Shown: positions 1 to 11,509 of the stretch, piece by piece
How positions within the stretch are numbered: position 1 is the stretch's first letter
Layout: each line of letters begins with the position of its first letter
NCBI GenBank assembly: GCA_018343915.1
Contig: JABRWF010000003.1
Coordinates: 3,224,001 to 3,288,000 of the forward strand
From: Agroathelia rolfsii
Taxonomy: Eukaryota; Basidiomycota; Agaricomycetes; Amylocorticiales; Amylocorticiaceae
Length of the DNA stretch: 64,000 nt
Direction of reading: 5' to 3'
Position numbers and translations under genes: made by a program
The notes under the pieces: model-generated
What the model was told of the DNA's origin: nothing
The model's database searches: none
Seen by the model: the letters and a program-made list of their open reading frames with translations, nothing else

Positions 1-2721
1 AAAAGATGTGCATGCTGGAATTGAAAGTGCAGCAATGTAGGGCCTAAAGGGAGATATGACGGTAACGGTGTTGAAGGACGTGGTAAGAGTGGCGAGTCGG
101 GAAATGCATTATCACCCTCCTCTGAATCATCATCGGACTTCTCTTCTTCGTCTTCCGGCGGAAGTGGAGAACTACTGATCCAGTCATCCATTTCCCGCAT
201 CCATGAAGGGGATAGCTTTGGGTCATTACGCTTGCCCTGTACTAGGCTTTTGCGCTTCAACATCCTGACAATGCTCAGCCGGGGATCAGTGGCAGCGTCG
301 TACCGATCTTTCCAGGTCTTTAATGCGTCAGCAGCGGACAGTTCCTTGGGTGCACTCGCTTCCGGAACAGAGGCTGGGTTCGATAATGCGAATTTTCCCG
401 AAGCGTACTTGTCATCAACGAGTCGATAGTTTGGGGCAAATACTACGGGGCCAAATGTGCCCTTCCCTTGTTTCGACGGATGTATGTTAATTGGCGCCGC
501 GAGTGGAATCGGCACATTGGATTCCGGAGTTGGAAGAGCACCCTGTGACGAGGGCGTAATCTCTTGAAAGGGCGCAAGCAGCTCCGGAGCAGGTGATACC
601 TGTTCTGAAGGCATCCATCCGGGGATTGAGTGCAATGTGTCAGGGGGACCCGGGCCCGATAAATCCACGTCATGTCCAAACAAGGGTAAAAAGCTGGACG
701 GTAAGATAGACATATCTTGTGTAGGATTCAAAAACCCATCGTTCCCATGCCCGGAAGCCCCTGGGGCTGTAGGGCGGTCGAAAAAGCTAAAGTCATCGTC
801 GGTGATGTCTACGTCGGCATTGAAAGTGGTGTCAAAACTCAGATCCATCGCAGCTGAGCCAATGTCATAATTATAGGTCGGAGCAGATTGATCCCAGCCC
901 GACCCAAAGGAATCAAATGGAGGATCAGGAGCAGAAGGGGGGATATTAATCTCTGGGGTTTCTTGATCATCGAAAGCAATGTCAGAAGGTGTAGCCATTT
1001 GCGGAGAGGGATAGAAATCTTGGGTATCAGCGTGGACAGGCTGCTGGGGTGTAGCTGATACACTTTCATGCGTGGTTGTATGAATTTCCGGGACAGCAGG
1101 AGAAGCAGTCGGAGGCGTAGGCAAAACGGGCTTGGGAGCTTCACGTTCTCTGCGAAGGCGTTCTCTTTCTTTATCGCGCTCTTTGACAACCGTGTCCACA
1201 TAGCTGCCCACTTGTAATGCGGCGTTTAGTATGCCTGATGGATGAGATAAACCCGTTAAACGAAAGGCTCTTAAGGCAGCCTTAGTAGGAGAAGAACTGG
1301 CGCTAAAAAAACCTGGGGCCAAGGTCACTGAAAACCTTGATGACATAGAAATCACGTCGCCGGATGTTTGATCATCAGTAGGTACTGCTCTGGGTGAGTG
1401 CTGAAGTTGCGCAGGCAGTTCAGGGATGCATGCTAGAGGAGGAAGTGACAGGGATGATGATGTGTATGAAAGAGCCAGACTCGAAGGCCATATGACTAAC
1501 ATGCCTTTGTCTTCACCATTCTTGTTCTGCACTCGGACCCAGACAACAATGTAGCTTGCTGATGGAACCAGTGAATGCTTGGAGGAGGAAGAGCGGGGCA
1601 TTGGAAACGACCAGCTTCCCGCGCCAAGCCCACGAAGAGAATCCGAAAATTGAGTAGTCAGCGCCATTGTGGGGCCATCATACATCGTCAAGTAATAGGC
1701 TGGAATACCATGCGGCATCAAGCACAGTGGCGTACCCGCAGGTATATTGGAAGATGGTGTGAAGAACGTCAGCGGGATATAGTGTGGCACTGGATGCACG
1801 ACGATGTGTTTCTGAGAGAAGTAAATATGGAGGAGACAATGAAGGAGGGGCCTGTATGTGACAAAAGATAGGTAAGTAATGATATAACGATGATGTTCAT
1901 TTTCTTGATTTAATGGAATGGATATAAATTATGAAGTTCTGTGCCATGGCACAGCGTGTGCACAAGATAACTTGAATCCCAAAGTGCCTCGACAATGTAA
2001 CTCAGATTGGGTAACATACCTTGAAGAAGCTTGAATATTCCATCCATTTGTCCATTCGGATAAGTCTGATCGTGTGCCAATGACAAAGCCATCCTTGAGT
2101 CGCTTTACCGGTCGTGGGCAGCTCTCGCTCGACACATCACAAAGACTGCTGAGGATGCTATCCTTGATGGCGTCGATGAGGTTAGTGTATACGGTCTCAG
2201 AGACTTCTGATGTGGTAAAACGTGTACGCTTTGGTGAGTAGGGACCGTTGGCATTGGATTCCAAATGAGAATGTATAGCTTGGGGTTCAAAGGTTCCCAC
2301 ACTCGTCACTTATAAAACGGAAGTCATTAACTCAATCAGAATACAAGATGTTATTTTTGGACGTACTCGTAAGAGCGTCAAACTGCAGGTTCTTTATGGA
2401 ATCGAATGCTGCCTTTGCTCTTTCGCTCGATATGATCTTGTAGACATATAGCGCCGGCGCTGTCTGCTCAACACGTACAGAGTAAAAGATAGAGTCTAGT
2501 ATGGGTTTGCCTCTGTTGGCATCCAATATTTTTCCACGAGCTGTTTCGAGAGACTCGTGAGGGAGGGGGGTATTTGCAGTCGGTGTGAAGACAGCATATG
2601 CAATCGTCGGGTTTGCTGGAAGATCCAGCACAATTGAAAGCAATCTATCTGTGAGACCGAGAGGTTGCTGAATTCGAGACTGTGTCGGAGTATTGGCATG
2701 AGATGGCTTGGAGGTCATCAT
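1..2721 (-). CDS. MED13: Mediator complex subunit 13 (MED13/SSN2), 5' part, 3' end outside window
   Basis: MED13 belongs to the Cdk8 kinase module of the Mediator complex, which reversibly binds core Mediator in the nucleus and mostly represses RNA polymerase II transcription. The start is the ATG at 2719-2721 (MMTSKPSH..). Exon 1 ends near 2366 at a GTACGT donor and further introns follow near 2310-2365 and 1860-2020. The N-terminal MED13 region includes PAGTPLCLMPHGIPAYYL (about 1680-1745) and a Trp-rich strand ending IVVWVRVQNK. The hallmark acidic/aromatic motif DITDDDFSFFDRP lies near 780-815 and is the best family identifier. It is followed by a Pro/Ser-rich linker and FGPVVFAPNYRLVDDKYASG (near 400-460), as in other MED13 proteins. 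The middle and C-terminal (PIWI-like) parts lie beyond base 1. Frame and motifs make the call firm; the exact exon ends are approximate. Confidence 0.88.
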
Positions 2722-3645
2722 GAAGATGCCACAAACAGAAAGCTGCCCATGAGGTAGAGCGGCGTAGACGATGGGCTAGTTGTGCAGTAGGAAAGAACAC
2801 GACCTGCCTCCGGCGCAATTAATGGCAGACGACTGCTTTCAACTCCGAGCCCGTTCGTTATCATGTCAGCATTGCATCATACGTCTATGTATCATTCCGG
2901 CTCCGACTCGTGCCCATTGGTTAGTCACACTATCAGTGCCACTTGCCACTAAGGTCTACCCAGCGAATGCTTACCACTGTATATCACTTTGCCTCAATAT
3001 TCCATCGTTACTCGAACTACGTATCAACAACCGGACTGTCAATGTCCCAGTGGCCAGTCCCCAACCCGGAGTCGGGGATTATATGACTGCTCTTACTATA
3101 CGGCCGATCTATCCCGGTGCTGAGTAAAACCAATTCCGATGCTTTTGAGAATGAAGATTATAAATGTACGCTGTTGTATATAATAATCTTGGTGTAATCT
3201 CGATCCGTAATCTCCCCATTGTTGTTCTAAAGTGGCCTGGGGAAATAAGCCTATTTCTGTAATTGATATGGTGATCGACCAATGAAATATCAATATTGAT
3301 CTCAGATATTGATGTAGTATCGACGCTAGGAGTCAACCAGCGAACTCAAGATGATTCAACTTGAGGAACGTATCAGACACGCAGTGCGTGCAAGAGTACC
3401 TTGACAGGCACCAGTGAATTTAACTCCAGGTCACTGATTATGTCATGATAAGTGCAACTACCTGACGCAACACGGGGCGCACGGAACCTTTATGGTCTTC
3501 TGCAATCGTCACTACCAGTGGCACTGGTAGGTAGAAATTGGAACATGATTAGAATTACTGATGGGAACTGGTGGGAACCATCATAAGTCTGGGATGCTTT
3601 CTCTATCCCTACTAGCATTCCTTTTCCTCTTCGAATCTACCCTCT
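2722..3645. other. Intergenic, divergent promoter region
   Basis: This gap separates the divergently transcribed MED13 and the membrane-protein gene. The only long open frame (2780-3127, +) begins with TTG rather than ATG and has no recognisable content. No repeat, tRNA or mobile element is visible. Confidence 0.5.
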
Positions 3646-5210
3646 ATGTCTATCCCGCTGGTACCTAGCCCACCTGAGAATTGGACCAGAGTCCAAAATC
3701 AAGACAATAGTACGAAGCCATGCTTATTTCAGCCTACCCACGCTCGTTTCAAGCATTCACTTGCAAGTGGAGACGACGAAGCAAGAATTAAACAGGCTCC
3801 ACACGTAATGTGGGAGTGGAATTCCCGCAATCACCGCAAAGGGGTATTTCCCTATGTAGTCGATAAAAGTAATGTGAATATCAAACGCCCGCCTTTCACT
3901 TCTTATCGTTGGCTTGGGTTCGACATTGGCAACATCTCGTGGTGGGTTGCGGTGTTCTTCTTGGTTGGGTCTGTTGCCTGGTGCTTGAATGGCGTGTCCT
4001 CTTTCTGCTTCTTCAACGACGACGGACAACAAGCCCAAGACTTTGAGGCATGGACAGCATTTGCGGGTGGAACACTGTTTTGGATTGGCGCTATCCTTAG
4101 TTGTACGTCTACGGAATTTTTCAATGAGTATACTATTGATAACGACTTGGTAATCTATTTTCGAATGCAAACAGATATAGAATCAATGAATCCACATCCG
4201 GATATTACTTTTGGGCATCAAGTAACGAGTGAGCTAGGCCATGTTATCCAACCTCTTACTGGGCGTCGTGGACGTCGTCGTCATTTTGGAAAATTCGTTG
4301 CCGCACCTGGAAGTCCGAAAGCGGACCCCAATCAAACTGATACGCCTACAACAAACTCGGATGCCGATCCTAGCCATTCATGGTCATGGATTATCCCTCC
4401 TGACTCTGTTCTACATCCGCCTGCGGTCGGCTTCGTGGCTAACGTAATTCAATTGTACGGTGCTACCGTTTTTCAGGCATCTGTCATTATGGGTCTCGAC
4501 GTAAGTTTATGTCATGCATTAAGAGATCTGGGGCTGCTTGACATCCGATACAGGGCGTTTTGCCACCAGAGTCGACAGATTCCCGACCTGCATCTGGCGT
4601 ACTTCCTTATAGCACAAAGATAGATTGGATGGCTGGCTACTGGGGCTGTCAGATCTATGCATCACCTGGATTCATTATCTCTGGGATCATGTTCATGCTC
4701 GAAACACAGAAGAAGTGGTACAAACCCATACTGTGGGGGAAGGGTTCGCTGGGATGGCATTTAGGGTGTGCACATTCATTTCTCCTATTCTCAGATGAAA
4801 ATAAAATATAAATTGACACCACCCATTTATGCAGCTTTTGGAATGCACTAGGAGGAGTAGGCTTCCTTCTTTGTGGTATATTTGGAGTATGGGTTCGCGA
4901 TTTTATCTATCTCTCCAAGCTTTTTCAGGTCTTTTTGAACATGTGCTACATATATATGCAGAGGGAAACGGCAAGTCCCAACCAATCGGTGCAGAAATGG
5001 GGAACAGCATTCAGGTTTGTTTGACCGCTTATTGATTTGAACGTTAAAGCTGAGAGTTGTAATGTTTTGGCCAGCACATTTTGGGGTACGCTCTTTGAGT
5101 AATGACGTTTCTATACAATACTAAATTACTATTCAACAGGCTCGTGGGCCTTCCTTATAGGATCGTACATTCAATATTTTGAAGCACTAAATCCTCATGC
5201 GTACACATGA
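3646..5210 (+). CDS. Multi-pass integral membrane protein of unknown function
   Basis: I do not recognise a characterised homologue. The model has five exons: 3646-4500, 4554-4765, 4835-5014, 5075-5085 and 5140-5210. Frame is kept throughout and the model ends at TGA 5208-5210. The protein has a hydrophilic N-terminus of about 90 residues. Six likely membrane segments follow: ISWWVAVFFLVGSVAWCLNG, FAGGTLFWIGAILSC, AVGFVANVIQLYGATVFQAS, SPGFIISGIMFM, GVGFLLCGIFGVW and the final WAFLIGSYIQYFEAL. A basic cytosolic-type loop (GRRGRRRHFGK, about residue 205) lies between segments two and three. The paired Phe/Trp-Gly-Ser/Thr helices (FAGGTLFWIG and FWGSWAFLIGSYIQ) recall YrhK-like membrane domains, but this is inference. 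The fourth exon is only 11 nt and encodes S-T-F-W-G across its borders, joining the last two segments. Confidence 0.75.
5075..5085 (+). other. 11-nt microexon of the membrane-protein gene
   Basis: The sequence CACATTTTGGG lies between an acceptor GGCCAG (ending 5074) and a donor GTACGC (from 5086). It enters in phase 2 and leaves in phase 1. It restores the frame from exon 3 (ending at 5014) to the last exon (from 5140), giving AF-STFWG-SWAFLIGS. Without it the two flanking exons are out of frame. Confidence 0.7.
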
Positions 5211-5517
5211 AGGACATCACATGAGTAACTGTAACTGTAATAAGAAACATGAATGTTAAAATTATTTATGAACCATGTTCGTTGCCCAAATGTAGCCCCT
5301 TCTGGACATACCTAAGCAACTATTTAGGTCTTTGTGTGATCGCACTTCATCATGATTCTATTCCATTTAGCGTGATACCATGATAATGATATTATATCGT
5401 GTATGTACTGAAATATGTAGTGAGGCGGAATACATCATTATATCATAAGTATAGCAGGTCATGTCAACATAATAAAATCTGCCAGACAAACCGAATACAA
5501 GTACATAACGATGTAGG
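5211..5517. other. Convergent intergenic region
   Basis: This is AT-rich sequence between the tail-to-tail membrane-protein and lipase genes. It holds two 3' UTRs by position and nothing else recognisable. Confidence 0.4.
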
Positions 5518-8115
5518 CTACAAAAGCTCATGCACCATTTGATCGTATTGATGAGGTAGATGCGCACTGTCAACCCTTGTTAGATTTCGGATGAGAGCAT
5601 ATTCAACTACCCACCTTAACATGTCCTTCGCAAAGACAATCTGAGAGAACACCTGCTCAACATCGGAAACCTCAAAAAGTCGGAGCTTGTCTTGCTCTTT
5701 GGCCGTGTACAGCCGATGCGATGGGTGGAGTTGCCCATCACGGAGTGCCCATAGCACACGACCGGGTGGATAAAGGTCATGCTGAGCCATATTTGCTTCA
5801 AGAGTCTTTCGAATGGCGATGAACTGAAAGAGGAGACTGGTATTAAAGCAAAAACGCACGAGAATTGAGAACAAAGATTGTTTCCACTTACCCATTCAGG
5901 GTCTTCAGGATACCCTTGACCCGCGGCCCATTTCTTCGCGCGGTTTGTAAGAACGGTATATCCCTCACCCTTCAAAATCCTATCCTCTTTCGTATATTTG
6001 GACTCGTCATTTTTCTCTGCCTCGCAGAGCCATAGAGCAGCATTCTTAATGTCTCTGACAGAACCGAGTGATAGCCTTGAAACGACATCATTCGAGTACA
6101 CCAAGCTCACTATCAGGTTATTGGCGAGAGTGGACAGAGCGCCGTCCGTCAAACAGGGAGGTGCAAAGCAAAACACGGATGTTCGCCGACCGGCAGGTAG
6201 CCCACAGGAATGGACTGTCAGACATGTCCTAGGGTCCGCCCATGTGAGGCCCAGGAGTGCAGCAACGCCTGCACCTAGAGAATGGCCACATATAACGAGC
6301 TCTATGGGCACTCATGAAATCTCTGCCTCGAAGTACTATAGCATACATACCGTAATCTTCATTTCGTGCCAAGGCATCTCGTACGACGTTGTACACAGGC
6401 CTACCAATGTCTCCCATTGCTCGTGCCATGCGCAACATACCGCCGTGTACATAATACTTCCGTACGCGAGCGCCTCGGACGCTGGAAAAAGAAGTTTTGG
6501 TCGTCCTTCTATAAGACTGAGGCGTATCCAAAAGGGTGTCGTGGGATGGTCTGGACTGGGAGATCGAAATATAGCCCGGAAAAAGAGGGGATCTATCATC
6601 CATGATGTCCTCTGCTGTTACAGATGTGGTCACAGCAGGCTCAAACTCTGCAGGTTCGCAGGTAAGGTCCACAGCAAGTTCATTTAGCGACATCGTTCCT
6701 GTGAATAACGAATTAGTCAAAGGAACACGAAGTCAGACCATTCTGCGATATTTCACCTCTAAGCACGAGAACAACTTGTTTACGGTCATGATCTGTTAGA
6801 ACCCAAAAGCGAGGCATTTGGTGTTCCACACCAGCAACGGCAGTAGCCTTGAGAATCTGGCTTCGAACTTCCCGTTGCGCTTGTTCAACAGGCGAGTTCG
6901 CAAATCGCTCGAATATCTCATGATCATGCCTCCCAAGGAGTATGTCCCACCATGAGTAGTTTGATCCACGATCAGGGTCTAATGTATTAGCAGACTGGTC
7001 TCCGTCGGCTTCAGCTTCTGATGATCCAACGGCCTCCGTCAATCGAGCTTCCTCGGCGATGTTTTCGCGAGGTGGTGATCCAGTGGAAGAACCGCTTGTC
7101 GGAGAAAGATTTATAGGGTTGATGCCGAAGAAAAGAAGTGATGCACCACCGTATCCAGCGAGGACCATTTTCGACAATCTTCGTAAGGTGGCCTTCATTT
7201 CCGCATTGTTCATTCTGACAGGCTCAAAATGTCGACGGCGGCGCAGCTTGGGAGAGCCTGGTACGAAAAGCCCATGAGATGAGCCAGACGTCGGCGTCGG
7301 TGCATTCATGTCAGCAGACGAGGATGAACGAAAAATCATCGAGCGTCTTGGGCTATCAGAGGGGCCTTTGGAAGGTTCCCCGATATCAGCCTCAACAATT
7401 TGGCCCATGTTTTGGGGATATATGACATCGGAGGTGACTTTGATACGTGACGCTCTCTTTTCTCGAACAGTAGATGAGTCATGTCTTGCGAAATGGGATG
7501 ATGAATCCTCTAGCTTTATTTCATGCAAGTGACGGAACCATTTCCTCTCTTGCCATTCCTGTGTCACACCCTGAAGCGCGCCCCAAGCAACAAGCGCTCT
7601 GGCCATCTCTGTAAGACCATACTTGTTGGTAGGCAGATGATCGCTGTTGTTCGGGTCATTCCACTCTCGTTTGACGAGTTGGATAAAGGATGCAAGAGAA
7701 AAGGAAGCCTCATGAGAGCCGGGAAATATGACCGAAAGAACATTGATAGAAGAGTGTGCAGCTAGTAAAGAAGTAGCTGTGATGTACTCCCCGAGGAAGA
7801 TTGGAGCAAGAGCAAGCCTCTCAGTCAGTGTGATGGCACTTGAGACAGCTGAAGAAAGCGCAGGCGAGGCGATTGGCATCCCACCAAACAAAGTATTGTC
7901 AATTGCAGAAGCACCAACCCCTACAGCCGCAGATGCAATACTGCGTGTGATAGAGAACTGGGCTAATCGTTAGCCTGAACATCAACTATAAACAGACTAC
8001 GGAATCCTCTTACACCCAATTTGGTGCCACTCTTTGCGACGGTCCAGCCGACGGATGCAGCGGATGCGGTGAGATCCACCCCCCAGCGAGTATACGTGTC
8101 CCAGCCAGGTGCCAT
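5518..8115 (-). CDS. sn-1-specific diacylglycerol lipase-like class 3 lipase
   Basis: Class 3 alpha/beta-hydrolase lipases of this type cleave the sn-1 acyl chain of diacylglycerol at membranes. The nucleophile elbow ELVICGHSLGAGVAALLG lies near 6255-6305, with Ser in GHSLGAG. The likely acid residue is in LVYSNDVVSRLSLGSV (about 6045-6110). The C-terminal exon ends with EVSDVEQVFSQIVFAKDMLR and AHLPHQYDQMVHEL, characteristic of fungal DAGL homologues. An oxyanion/strand motif VLVLRGE precedes the elbow near 6725-6745. A long, Ser-rich, probably disordered segment interrupts the N-terminal half. The first in-frame ATG is at 8113-8115 (MAPGWDTYTRWG). An upstream reading to 8184 is open but begins with GTG. 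Exon 1 is followed by a short intron (about 7975-8015) joining to FSITRSIASAAVG. The convergent neighbour ends 307 bp away. Substrate is inferred from family resemblance. Confidence 0.85.
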
Positions 8116-8346
8116 GTATTTAGTTGCCAGTGGGCAAGAGTCCACAAGACATATTGGGGTAATGCTACCGTAATAACATTGCACGTGAAAAGAGGGAAGA
8201 TGCGGTGGCTGCTGTCAGCCACCGTCGTGGGTGGGCGAACTTCCCTTGGATGACATCACGAAGTCAAATCTCGATCAGCTTTCTCTCTAATTAGCGTCCC
8301 GACTTGTACCGGCTGTCGCCTCTGTCCAAGAATTTCGTATTACTAC

Positions 8347-9658
8347 ATGAGTAGTAATGTCAGTCAACAGATATTTTCAGGTAAATGCTTTGATTCTCAC
8401 AGTTCCGAGCCTTGGCCTTGACTCTTCCGGGTTCTCCAGGAGCCTTGTCGGGATTATCCTCGACTGTCCTTCTCCAACCATGTACGCCGTCGCATTTTTT
8501 TTTTTCGATATAGCAAACTTGTACTAAGAGTTCATCTAGTTGACCTCTTGAAGACACGACTTCAGCAAGGGGATGGCTCTGTGAAGCCCAAGTGCGTGAC
8601 ACATTGCGGCATATACATTCCATGTAATGCTTATACATTCTTAGGAACTCAGCTCTCCTCACACAAACCGTGCAAAACATTATCAAGAAGGATGGCATGC
8701 GTGGACTGTGGAGAGGCACTGCCCCATCTCTAATACGGTGAGAAACGACATTTTGGCTCTGGGGGCACACTGTCTTATCACGCATGCAAGAAATGTTCCA
8801 GGTGTAGCCATGTACATGACTAGTCTTACACAACTTCGGGCCGCCATGGCCAGATCACCTGCGTTCGCACCGATGCACAAGCACGCGGCCAATCCCTCCT
8901 CCCATAGTTCATCTGTATTACCTTCCCTTACCAGTCAAGGGAACCTCGTCGCCGGTGCAACCACTCGTGTGCTTGTTGGCTTTGCGTTGAACCCATTCTC
9001 GGTTTTGAAAGCACGCTATGAGGTCAGATATACTATCATTTTGGCTGAGGCCCCTTTACTGATGCATTTATACGGGTCGTACAGAGTTCCAGATATGCTT
9101 ATAGCAGTCTACAAGAGGCGTTGGGGTCTGTCTTACGCGGTGGTCCGTCAGAGTTGTTCCGTGGCTTTGTAGCCTCGTCCATGAGAGACGCGCCATATGC
9201 CGGATTATTTGTCGTGTTTTATGAAGGTATCAAGCGAGAGACAGGTAAGTCTCTTTTCTACTTGCGAATTAGCGGTGCCTAATGACACTATCAAAGCCAC
9301 TCTTTTACCCTCAACATCGGGTGCGCATTCTGCAGCTATCCATAGCTTCTCTGCGGCAACTGCCGGGGCGGTTGCGACGGTTATAACGCATCCATTTGAC
9401 GTTATTAAAACCAAGGTTCAGGTCCGTTCTGAGGACAAGTATCATGGCCTGTTTCGTACAGTGATGACAATTCAGAAGGTATTCATTATACCCTCATGTA
9501 TACCGCATTACACCATGCTGATTGACTTGTAGCAACGTGGATTGGCCGGGTTCCTAGATGGAGTGACGTTGCGCATGACACGAAAAGTCTTCAGTTCTGC
9601 TGTTGGTTGGGCAGTTTATGAGGGTATCTTGCTATTCATACGAGCAAAAGGCACATAA
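8347..9658 (+). CDS. HEM25: Mitochondrial glycine carrier, SLC25A38/Hem25 family
   Basis: This inner-membrane carrier brings glycine into mitochondria for the first step of haem synthesis. Three carrier signature repeats are visible: QPFDLLKTRLQQ (8473-8560), NPFSVLKARYE (8990-9023) and HPFDVIKTKVQ (9390-9422). The middle repeat's NPFSVLKARYE, the N-terminal SGALSGLSSTVLLQPFD and GMRGLWRGTAPSLIRNVPG are diagnostic for the SLC25A38 group. Exons run 8347-8380, 8440-8481, 8540-8591, then from about 8635 onward, with short introns and phases that agree. The last exon gives GFLDGVTLRMTRKVFSSAVGW and stops at TAA 9656-9658. There is no cleavable presequence, as usual for carriers. It is divergent from the lipase gene, about 230 bp apart. 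Confidence 0.93.
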
Positions 9659-11509
9659 CTCTGGAACGGCATGCCAAATGTCCATGTTTGCAAGTATGCT
9701 ATTTCGATAGAAATGCTTTGCGCGGGTGGCTCGGGGGCTTCAATGCTTTCTGTAACATAGTCTTGCGGCATGCAATGGAATGTCGCTAATTCCTGTAATT
9801 TACTCCTTGACTTAAACTCTCCTCAATAGCATACTTTCTTGAAAACCTACTGCCTACGGGATAGATTTTTGAAATATGGTGATACTGTCACGTACTATGG
9901 ATCGTGTACATGTGTCAACGCCTTAGGCCAGGTCAATTGATGTATGCATTCGAATCTACAAAACGCTGTCGTGAATGTTATCCCCTCTGACACTCTTCAG
10001 CGTGACTCGGCACAACTTGGATTAGACTAGCCTTTCTTCTCAACAACATCTCAAGGGCTGGGAAATATCCTTTCTCGTAACTGCTCAATGTTGCCAAAGT
10101 GAAGTGAATTTACAAAGTCGTGACATGATCTTAATAGATGCTGGGGCTGGAGGGCACTGTCATTCTAAATGTTTATTATGAAAGGAAAGACGTATGCAGC
10201 CCACGATCATTAATATGTTCAAACTTACTATCTGTAATAGCTCATGTATACTAATTCACTGTAATAGTCGAACAAGACATTCTTGACAGGAAATTCCGCT
10301 GTGTCCTAGAATACTCGGATTACTTTCTGAGAATTCCGGCAGAAGGTGCATCATTTAGCGCTCAAATACGTATGGTAATAATCGGCGAGGCCTGTGGATT
10401 TTTTATTTTTTATTTTTATTTTGCCTTGAGTGCTCGGAGCTAAGGATGCTACGAAGCCATTTTGCAGACAACATATTAGAGCCCAGGCATTCGTAATTTT
10501 ATACACACCAGTAGATGAGATCAAGTATTTCTAACCCATAATCTTGAAGGATGCGAGATACAAAAGAGGACACCTGGGAGTTTTCGGACAAAAGCAGGCC
10601 CTTGAGAAAGTTGCCAGGTATATATGTCCTTGGTTCTGTACTATCTTGAGTACAGCGGCAATCTTCTTCAAGTTCGATTATTTCCGAGAGCTCGAGGAAG
10701 TGCCAGTCGTGTGTGGTTAGGTTTGGTTTTGACGATGGGGATTTTGAATCGTACAAGATGTTCCCTCGTCTTCATGATCGATACAAGAATACTACTATTG
10801 TATACGTCAGCAACGCTTGGTTATCGAGCATTAGAATCATCACAAACGTTATCTGTGTTGTTCGCCTTATACGCGTGTTCATTATTGCTAAACTCACCGC
10901 CCTTGTTACTGATCAAAGAGTTGATAATGACAAATTACAAACCAGGACACATGGGGAATGGGGAGAGGGGTGCAGGAGGCATATGCAGGCCTTGAGTTTC
11001 AAGTTTATGCGCGTTCTCACTGTTGTTTGATTGAGACTAGCGGGTTTATTATTGTAACAAAACTTGGTCACACTGAAGACGCGTCTACCGCGATGAGTGC
11101 TACGTACTGCACGTGACTAGATCGCCATTTTAGGCAATAGGTGAAAAAATGTGCCATGGCTCTTACAAGCTTGATGCGATTAGTCTGACCAGGCCGGCTG
11201 TTCCAAAAGGCCTCAGATGTTCCTCATGACTATGAAAGCTGTAACAGACTATACCAGTTTACGTCTTCCTGTAGATTTACTTGGTGTGATACATCAGAAA
11301 GGAAAACACACTACCGTAGTCAAACCCGTAACTGTTTTCGTCACAAATAACGATTCTTCGCGCGTTCCATATTATTATACACATGACTTTAACAATTGCA
11401 TCGCTTGACTGCTAGCTTATTTGTTCTAGACATTTAACTCACGAGTGTCATATTGCTTCTAGGTACTTGAGCAAGGAGACGATTGCCTGTCCTCTCATAG
11501 CTGGTGAAG
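9659..11509. other. 1.85 kb intergenic region
   Basis: This long gap separates HEM25 from APC1. It contains one minus-strand open frame that looks coding-like (listed separately) and a plus-strand frame overlapping it. It has AT-rich low complexity near 10400-10425 (TTTTTATTTTTTATTTTTATTTT). No tRNA, mobile element or conserved domain was recognised. Confidence 0.4.
10499..10756 (-). CDS. Unidentified open frame without ATG, possible exon or gene remnant
   Basis: This is an 85-codon frame with a protein-like composition (HDWHFLELSEIIELEED, then IPGNFLKGLLLSENSQ and SRILQDYGLEILDL). It opens at TTG just after a stop and has no ATG at its start, so it would have to be an internal or final exon. 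I found no convincing upstream exon, and the plus strand is open over the same bases. It could be a relic or chance. I do not assign a function. Confidence 0.15.
   Translation of the reverse strand: MYDSKSPSSKPNLTTHDWHFLELSEIIELEEDCRCTQDSTEPRTYIPGNFLKGLLLSENSQVSSFVSRILQDYGLEILDLIYWCV

Noticed and set aside
2780..3127. 115-codon frame in the MED13 upstream region
   Set aside because: It begins with TTG and contains no recognisable domain; promoter position is more likely.
8116..8184. N-terminal extension of the diacylglycerol lipase to 8184
   Set aside because: The extended frame starts with GTG. The first ATG in frame is at 8115 and gives a sensible start.
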